From JBOHTO01 sp050733695 (GTDB lineage Bacteria; Gemmatimonadota; Gemmatimonadetes; Gemmatimonadales; Gemmatimonadaceae), in assembly GCA_050733695.1 (NCBI GenBank), contig JBOHTO010000195.1:1-46452 (forward strand): DNA of 46,452 bases, in the 5' to 3' direction. The notes under the pieces are model-generated. The model was not told where the DNA came from, did no database searches, and saw only the letters and a list, made by a program, of their open reading frames with translations. A program made the position numbers and the translations under genes. Position 1 is the stretch's first letter, and each line of letters starts with the position of its first letter. Shown here piece after piece: positions 40,903-46,452 of this stretch.

Positions 40903-43190
40903 CGAAGAACAAGGGAGCGACACTGCAGCGCGCGCCGAAGGAGACAGCCCGCGCTCGTGATCAGTCGAGCATGCCTGCAGTTCCACAGATGGATACAGCC
41001 GACCGCGCTCGACTGCTCGCGGGCGAGCACAATTCGCCCCACGGCGTGCTCGGCGCGCACCCGGTTACGCTCGACGGCACCGCGGGCATTGCCGTGCGCG
41101 CATATCACCCCGACGCGACCAGCGTCGAGTGCATTGCGGGCGACTGCGGTGCGACGATCGCGCTCGAGCGCGACGGAAGTGGCGGCATGTTCGCGGCGTT
41201 CCTTCCAGGGAAGGCCATGCCATTCCGCTACCGGCTACGCTTCGGCTTCCCTGACGGCACGAGCCAGGAACGGGGGGATCCGTATCGCTTTCTTCCGACG
41301 GTCGGTGAGGTCGACCTGCACCTCTTCAACGAGGGAACGCACCGCCGTCTGTGGGACAGGCTTGGCGCCCATCCCATTGAAGTGGATGGAGCGTCAGGCG
41401 TCGCGTTCGCGGTGTGGGCACCGAGCGCGAGACGCGTGAGCGTGGTGGGCGACTTCTGTGCATGGGACGGACGAGTGCTGCCGATGCGACAGCTCGGAAG
41501 GTCCGGCGTATTCGAGCTGTTTGTTCCGGGTGTAGCGCCCGGAGCCCTCTACAAGTTCGAGATACTGACTCGGGAAGGCGCGCTGCGCCTCAAGACCGAC
41601 CCCTTCGCCATCAAGATGCAACAGGCGCCGGAGACAGCGTCGATCGTGGTCGATCTCCGAGCGTACGAGTGGGGAGACGACGCCTGGATGCAGGCCCGGC
41701 AGGTAAGCGAGCCCATACGCGAGCCGATGCTCGTATACGAAGTGCATCTCGGGTCGTGGGCGCGCGTGCCGGAGGACGGTAACCGGTCCCTGAGCTACAG
41801 GGAGATCGCGCCGCGACTCGCGCAGCATGCACGGTCGCTCGGCTTCACGCACGTGGAGCTGCTCCCTGTCATGGAGCATCCTTTCACCGGTTCGTGGGGT
41901 TACCAGGTGTCGGGCTACTACGCCCCGACATCGCGGTTCGGCGATCCCAACGACTTCCGCTTCCTGGTCGATACCTGCCATCAGGCGGGCCTCGGCGTGA
42001 TCCTGGATTGGGTGCCTGCCCACTTTCCCAAGGATGACTTCGCGTTGCGCCGCTTCGACGGCACCGCGCTCTTCGAGCACGAGGATCCGCGGCTGGGTGA
42101 GCATCCCGACTGGGGGACGCTTATCTTCAACTACGGCCGCAACGAGGTGCGCAATTTCCTCGTTGCCAATGCCGTCTACTGGCTGGACGAGTTCCATGTC
42201 GATGGTCTGCGCGTGGATGCCGTCGCGTCGATGCTGTATCTCGACTACAGCCGGAAGGCGGGCGAGTGGCTGCGGAACCGTTATGGCGGACGCGAGAATC
42301 TCGAGGCGATCGACTTCCTGCGGCAGATGAATGCCACGGTGCACGCGGAGCATCCAGGATGTGTCACCATCGCCGAGGAATCCACGGCGTGGCCCGGCGT
42401 CACGAAGCCGATCTCCGAGGGAGGGCTTGGCTTCACGTTCAAGTGGAACATGGGCTGGATGCACGACACGCTCGGCTACTTCTCGAAGGATCCAGTCTAC
42501 CGGGGCCACCACCAGGATCAGCTCACCTTTGCCATGGTATACGAGAACAGCGAGCGCTTCATCATGCCGATATCGCATGACGAGGTCGTACACCTGAAAG
42601 GATCGCTGCTGGAAAAAATGCCTGGCGACTTCTGGCAGAAGCTCGCCAACCTGCGCCTTCTACTCACGTATCAGTACACGCGCCCCGGCAAGATGCTGCT
42701 CTTCATGGGAACGGAGCTCGCACCCCATACGGAATGGAACCACGATACGAGCCTCGACTGGCACATCGCGGACGAGCCCATGCGCTCCCGGTTCCAGCAT
42801 TTCATGCGCGATCTGGGCGAGTTGTATCGCGGTGAGTCAGCGTTGTGGAGGCGCGATGCCGACCCGGAAGGCTTCTCGTGGATCGATGTCGCGGATCGGG
42901 GCAACTCCGTGATTTCGTTCATGCGCCGGGATGCGGCCGATCACGTTGTCGTCGTGCTCAACATGACGCCGATTCCGAGAGAGCACTACAGGATCGGCGT
43001 GCCGGAAGGCGGAACGTATCATCTGCTGCTGTCGTCGGACGATGAAGCGTACGGAGGAGGCGGTATTGCACCGTCCCGGTGCTTCGAGACTGAAGCAGCT
43101 CCTTTCCACGGCTTTCCCCAGTCCGTCCAGCTCACGCTTCCTCCGCTGGGCGCCGTGGTGATCGGGCCCCAGCGGAATGCCGGGGCATAG
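40899..43190 (+). CDS. glgB: 1,4-alpha-glucan branching enzyme
   Basis: A 763-residue GH13_9 enzyme that makes alpha-1,6 branches by transferring alpha-1,4 segments. It has the long two-domain N-terminus (N1 plus CBM48: PHGVLGAHPV, GVAFAVWAPSARRVSVVGDF). The barrel has D440 (LRVDAVASMLYLDYSR), E493 (TIAEESTAWPGVT) and D561 (ISHDEVVHLKGSL), with the same residue intervals as the E. coli enzyme (53 and 68). I chose ATG 40899, overlapping the glgX stop; the frame extends further back into glgX. About 70 bases separate it from malQ, the largest gap within the operon. Confidence 0.97.
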   Translation: MTKNKGATLQRAPKETARARDQSSMPAVPQMDTADRARLLAGEHNSPHGVLGAHPVTLDGTAGIAVRAYHPDATSVECIAGDCGATIALERDGSGGMFAAFLPGKAMPFRYRLRFGFPDGTSQERGDPYRFLPTVGEVDLHLFNEGTHRRLWDRLGAHPIEVDGASGVAFAVWAPSARRVSVVGDFCAWDGRVLPMRQLGRSGVFELFVPGVAPGALYKFEILTREGALRLKTDPFAIKMQQAPETASIVVDLRAYEWGDDAWMQARQVSEPIREPMLVYEVHLGSWARVPEDGNRSLSYREIAPRLAQHARSLGFTHVELLPVMEHPFTGSWGYQVSGYYAPTSRFGDPNDFRFLVDTCHQAGLGVILDWVPAHFPKDDFALRRFDGTALFEHEDPRLGEHPDWGTLIFNYGRNEVRNFLVANAVYWLDEFHVDGLRVDAVASMLYLDYSRKAGEWLRNRYGGRENLEAIDFLRQMNATVHAEHPGCVTIAEESTAWPGVTKPISEGGLGFTFKWNMGWMHDTLGYFSKDPVYRGHHQDQLTFAMVYENSERFIMPISHDEVVHLKGSLLEKMPGDFWQKLANLRLLLTYQYTRPGKMLLFMGTELAPHTEWNHDTSLDWHIADEPMRSRFQHFMRDLGELYRGESALWRRDADPEGFSWIDVADRGNSVISFMRRDAADHVVVVLNMTPIPREHYRIGVPEGGTYHLLLSSDDEAYGGGGIAPSRCFETEAAPFHGFPQSVQLTLPPLGAVVIGPQRNAGA

Positions 43191-43261
43191 CACCTCGCTT
43201 CGTCCGGCCTGCGCCCGCGCCCAGCGGTGAAGCATCGATCATCGCGTGAGCAGCACGCCGG

Positions 43262-45418
43262 ATGAAGCGACAGCGTGCTGGCAATGCGCTGAGGGCCCTG
43301 GCGGATCACGCCGGCATCGTGGCGGAGTACATCGATCAGAGCGGGTGTGAGCGACGCGAGACGAGCGACGATACGCGCGTCGCCCTTCTCGCGGCCATGG
43401 GCATCAATGCGGCCGACGAGCGTGCGGCGAGCGAATCGCTGAATCGCATCAGGAACGCCGAACGCTCACGCCTGTTGCCGCCCACGCGGGTGAGCATCGA
43501 CGGCAGGAGTCCACCGACAGTCGATCTCTTCTTACCCGATACGGGGGAGCGCGCGGCTGACTGGCGGCTGGAGTTGCGCACCGAGCCTGGCCGGGCAACC
43601 ACGGCGGAAGGACGCATCTCCGTCGGTCGTAACGGCAGATGCGCGCTGACCCTGCCGGTCAACCCGGGTACCGGCTATCACGATCTGCGGCTCACGGTAG
43701 ATGCGGGCGTGGCGTCGGCGCGCGCTGAACAATCGCTCATCATCGTGCCGGGTTCCTGCCCCACCCCGGCTTCATTGCTCGGGGGGCGGCGTGTGTTCGG
43801 AATCATCGCCAACCTGTATAGCGTTCGCAGCGAGCGGAACTGGGGGGTGGGAGACTTCGGCGATCTGGACGCGCTCGTACGCTGGGGATCGGCGGAAGGC
43901 GCGGCATTCATCGGCGTCAATCCCCTGCACGCGTTGCGCAACCGCGGCACGGATCGAAGCCCGTACAGTCCGCTGAGTCGTCTCTTCCGGAACCCGCTGT
44001 ACATCGATGTCGAGAAGGTGGAGGAAATGAGAGAGTGTGCAGCGGCCCGTGCGCTGATGTACCAGCCATCATTCGTAAGCGAGCTCAACTCGCTCCGCGA
44101 CAGCGAACGGGTGGGCTACGAGCGCACGATGACGCTGAAGCACGCGGTGCTTCGCCTGCTGTACGAGACTTTCACGGCGCGACACCGGCGCGAGTCCACA
44201 CAGCGCGGGCACCAGTACGCGCGCTACCTGGAAGTCCAGGGTCAGCCGCTCACGGACTTCGCCACGTTCGCGGCGCTGGAAGATCATCTCGGAAAGCGAT
44301 TCGCAGAATGGCCGGCTCCATTTCGCGATCCACGCTCGTCCGATATCGAGAGCTTCCGCCGCGAGAGCAGGAACGCGATCGACTATCATCGCTACCTCCA
44401 GTTTATCATCGACTGTCAGATCGCAGGCACAGCCAGTACGGCGAAGACGAGCGGGATGCCGATCGGCCTGTATCAGGATCTCGCGATCGGAACGGCGCCG
44501 GACGGAAGCGATCCGTGGATGTTCCCCGGCCTGTTCGCACGCGGCGTCGCACTCGGCGCTCCGCCCGACGACTACTCTGCGTCCGGCCAGAACTGGGGAC
44601 TCCCGCCGCTCGATCCGCATGCTCTGGCCGCCGGTGGTTACAGCTACTGGATATCTCTCGTGCGATCGGCGCTGCATCACGCTGGTGCGCTGCGACTCGA
44701 TCACGTGATGGGACTCTTCCGGCAATACTGGATTCCCGAGGGGCGTCCCGGCGGCGAGGGCGCCTACGTGCGCTTTCCGGCCGAGGACATGCTTGGCATC
44801 CTCGCACTCGAGAGCACGCGTGCCGGGGCGCTCGTCGTGGGGGAAGACCTGGGGACGGTACCGGAAGAGGTACCGCCAGCACTCCGGCGCTGGGGCGTTC
44901 TGTCGTCTGCCGTCCTCTACTTCGAGCGGAATGAGACCGGCGGCTTCGCGCCCGCCGGGGAGTACGAGCCGAACTCCCTTGCGACGGCGAACACGCACGA
45001 CATGCCAACCCTTGCAGGCTTCTGGAGCGGTGGTGACATCTCGCTGAAGCGGAAGGTGGGGATCATCGATGGAGATGACGCCGTGGCAACCGCAGAAACG
45101 GTGCGCGAGGGAGAACGGCGTGCGCTGACAGATCGGCTTCGAGCGGCAGGCGTGCTCGCGGCAGACGATGATCCTGACGCAGAGAACGGCGCCGTGCTCC
45201 GCGGCGCCGTGCACGCATTCCTGTGCAGCTCGCCGGCGGCACTCGTGGGACTCTCGCTCGACGATCTGGTCGGAGAGCCGGAACCCGTGAACGTGCCTGG
45301 CGTTGGCGCCGAGAAGTTCCCGAGCTGGACGCGGCGGCTCGCACTTCCAGTCGAGGAAATACCGGTGGATGCGGGTGTGCGAGCCGCGATGCGCTGCAGC
45401 GAGCGCGCCTGGGCATGA
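43262..45418 (+). CDS. malQ: 4-alpha-glucanotransferase (amylomaltase)
   Basis: A 718-residue GH77 enzyme that moves maltosyl and longer units between alpha-1,4-glucans and releases glucose. An N-terminal extra domain (about 1-160) resembles that of long bacterial MalQ. The catalytic part has SERNWGVGDFGDL, NPLHALRNRG, SPYSPLSRLFRNPLYID, D480 (GALRLDHVMGL), E528 (VVGEDLGTVPEEV) and D580 (NTHDMPTLAGFW). It fits the operon by reshaping the short chains left after GlgX and TreY action. ATGA overlap with treY. The Shine-Dalgarno before 43262 is weak. Confidence 0.95.
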   Translation: MKRQRAGNALRALADHAGIVAEYIDQSGCERRETSDDTRVALLAAMGINAADERAASESLNRIRNAERSRLLPPTRVSIDGRSPPTVDLFLPDTGERAADWRLELRTEPGRATTAEGRISVGRNGRCALTLPVNPGTGYHDLRLTVDAGVASARAEQSLIIVPGSCPTPASLLGGRRVFGIIANLYSVRSERNWGVGDFGDLDALVRWGSAEGAAFIGVNPLHALRNRGTDRSPYSPLSRLFRNPLYIDVEKVEEMRECAAARALMYQPSFVSELNSLRDSERVGYERTMTLKHAVLRLLYETFTARHRRESTQRGHQYARYLEVQGQPLTDFATFAALEDHLGKRFAEWPAPFRDPRSSDIESFRRESRNAIDYHRYLQFIIDCQIAGTASTAKTSGMPIGLYQDLAIGTAPDGSDPWMFPGLFARGVALGAPPDDYSASGQNWGLPPLDPHALAAGGYSYWISLVRSALHHAGALRLDHVMGLFRQYWIPEGRPGGEGAYVRFPAEDMLGILALESTRAGALVVGEDLGTVPEEVPPALRRWGVLSSAVLYFERNETGGFAPAGEYEPNSLATANTHDMPTLAGFWSGGDISLKRKVGIIDGDDAVATAETVREGERRALTDRLRAAGVLAADDDPDAENGAVLRGAVHAFLCSSPAALVGLSLDDLVGEPEPVNVPGVGAEKFPSWTRRLALPVEEIPVDAGVRAAMRCSERAWA

Positions 45419-46452
45419 CAGCAGGCGTGCGCCGGTTACTGGCAACCTATCGCCTGCAACTGCATCGCGACTTCACGTTCGCACAGGCGGCTGCCATCAC
45501 GCCCTACCTGCGCGGGCTCGGCGTATCGCACGCTTACACGTCACCAATCACACGCGCACGCAGCGGGAGCAACCACGGATATGACGTCGTTGATCCGACC
45601 GAGGTTAATCCCGACCTCGGTGGTGAACGTGGGCGTGTCACATTCGTTCGTCGCCTGCATCGTGAAGGGCTTGGCCTGCTGCTGGACATCGTCCCCAATC
45701 ACATGGGAACCGGAAGCGAGAATCCCTTCTGGGAGGATGTGCTCACGCACGGCGCCGGATCGCGCTACGCTCGCTGGTTCGACATTCGCTGGGGGAGCGC
45801 CGACGAACTCCTGGCGGGCCGCATTCTGCTCCCCGTGCTCGGCGACAAGTTCACACGGGCACTCGAGCGAGGGGAGATTACTGTCGAGTTCTCGCATCGC
45901 GGCATTCGTGTCCGGTACTTCGACAAGGAGTTTCCCGCGGATCCGGCGACGATTCCCATGCTGCTCGCGCCGGTATCCGCAGGACGCGGCGTGCCTCGCC
46001 TTGCGGCAAGGGATCGTTCCTCCCTCGAGACCATCCTCACCGAGCTGCAGGCGCTGCCGCCGCGCGCGCCGCCGGAGGTGGCCAGTCGTAATGGGGCCGC
46101 GGCTGCGCCACGAAGCAGTGCGGCCGAGCCGCCGCTGCGCCGACTGTCGGTACTTTGGAAGAGGTCGCCAACCGTGCGTCGCTACGTCGAACGCCGACTC
46201 GCCGGGCTCACGATGGGGACCGCGAACAGGGAACGACTGCGGGCCTTCCTCGATGCTCAGCCGTACCGGCTCGCGCACTGGAAGCGCGCCGCACGGCTCA
46301 TCAATTACAGGCGCTTCTTCGACATAAACGAGCTTGCCGCCGTTCGCGTGGAGGATCCCGCGGTATTCGCCGCGACGCACGCGCTCATCCTCGAGTGGGT
46401 GCGGCGCGGCGAGACGGACGGCCTGCGCATCGATCACGTCGACGGACTGCTC
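45415..46452 (+). CDS. treY: Malto-oligosyltrehalose synthase (3' end cut by window edge)
   Basis: The first 346 codons of a GH13_26 enzyme, open to the right edge. It converts the reducing-end alpha-1,4 bond of maltooligosaccharides to alpha,alpha-1,1, the substrate for TreZ. The N-terminus is diagnostic: LLATYRLQLHRDFTFAQAAA, GVSHAYTSPITRARSGSNHG, YDVVDPTEVNPDLGG and LDIVPNHMG. Further on are INYRRFFDINELAAVRVEDP and the nucleophile region GLRIDHVDGL at the very edge. Family members run to about 700-1000 residues, so over half is outside. ATG 45415 overlaps the malQ stop. Confidence 0.95.
   Translation, partial: MTAGVRRLLATYRLQLHRDFTFAQAAAITPYLRGLGVSHAYTSPITRARSGSNHGYDVVDPTEVNPDLGGERGRVTFVRRLHREGLGLLLDIVPNHMGTGSENPFWEDVLTHGAGSRYARWFDIRWGSADELLAGRILLPVLGDKFTRALERGEITVEFSHRGIRVRYFDKEFPADPATIPMLLAPVSAGRGVPRLAARDRSSLETILTELQALPPRAPPEVASRNGAAAAPRSSAAEPPLRRLSVLWKRSPTVRRYVERRLAGLTMGTANRERLRAFLDAQPYRLAHWKRAARLINYRRFFDINELAAVRVEDPAVFAATHALILEWVRRGETDGLRIDHVDGLL

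Overview
The window is a GC-rich bacterial chromosome segment from a Gram-negative-type organism. A TonB-like C-terminal domain, lipoprotein and Sec signals, an ECF sigma/anti-sigma pair and an ADOP-family ABC permease (the duplicated orphan permeases abundant in Acidobacteria and Gemmatimonadota) fit best with Gemmatimonadota or a relative. That placement is inference from gene content. I saw no rRNA, tRNA, CRISPR array, transposase or phage gene, and all genes share the same GC-rich codon style.

Layout. 1-5.7 kb: start of a glycerophosphodiester phosphodiesterase (runs off the left edge), a TPR-transmembrane-TonB protein, then an aldo/keto reductase and a monomeric sarcosine oxidase-type flavoenzyme. 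5.9-10.7 kb: an ADOP permease and an exported prolyl-oligopeptidase-type peptidase. 10.85-15.6 kb: four genes joined by 4-base stop/start overlaps, encoding an N-formylglutamate-amidohydrolase-like enzyme, a DUF1704 (MATCAP-like) metallopeptidase, a glutathione-synthase-like ATP-grasp ligase and a TIGR01777 SDR protein. 15.7-24.6 kb: scattered metabolic and redox genes (amidase, DapA-like aldolase plus epimerase, CDGSH, SufE, OsmC, class V aminotransferase) and small unknown proteins, with many short tandem repeats. 25-29.1 kb: a VIT/VWA surface protein in an operon with an ECF sigma factor and its anti-sigma factor. 29.1-31.3 kb: a lipoprotein, a zinc-ribbon methyltransferase and an SCP2-like protein. 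31.5 kb to the end: a long alpha-glucan/trehalose operon glgE-treS-mak-treZ-glgX-glgB-malQ-treY, with treY cut by the right edge.

How the genes work together. The last third encodes a nearly closed cycle. TreY and TreZ release trehalose from alpha-glucan, TreS isomerises trehalose to maltose, Mak phosphorylates maltose, GlgE adds maltose-1-phosphate back to glucan, GlgB branches it, and GlgX and MalQ trim and redistribute chains. Catalytic Asp/Glu/Asp triads are intact in all five complete GH13 enzymes and in the GH77 enzyme MalQ.

The strongest candidate for a little-described system is the DUF1704/ATP-grasp/amidohydrolase operon: a ligase and a carboxypeptidase-like enzyme made in lockstep suggest addition and removal of an amino acid on an unknown peptide or protein. 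A second feature is the clustering of unrelated minisatellites (7, 9, 12 and 15 bp units, a Pro-Asp coding repeat, long G tracts) between 15.6 and 28.4 kb, one of them inside the coding sequence of a Rossmann-fold enzyme.
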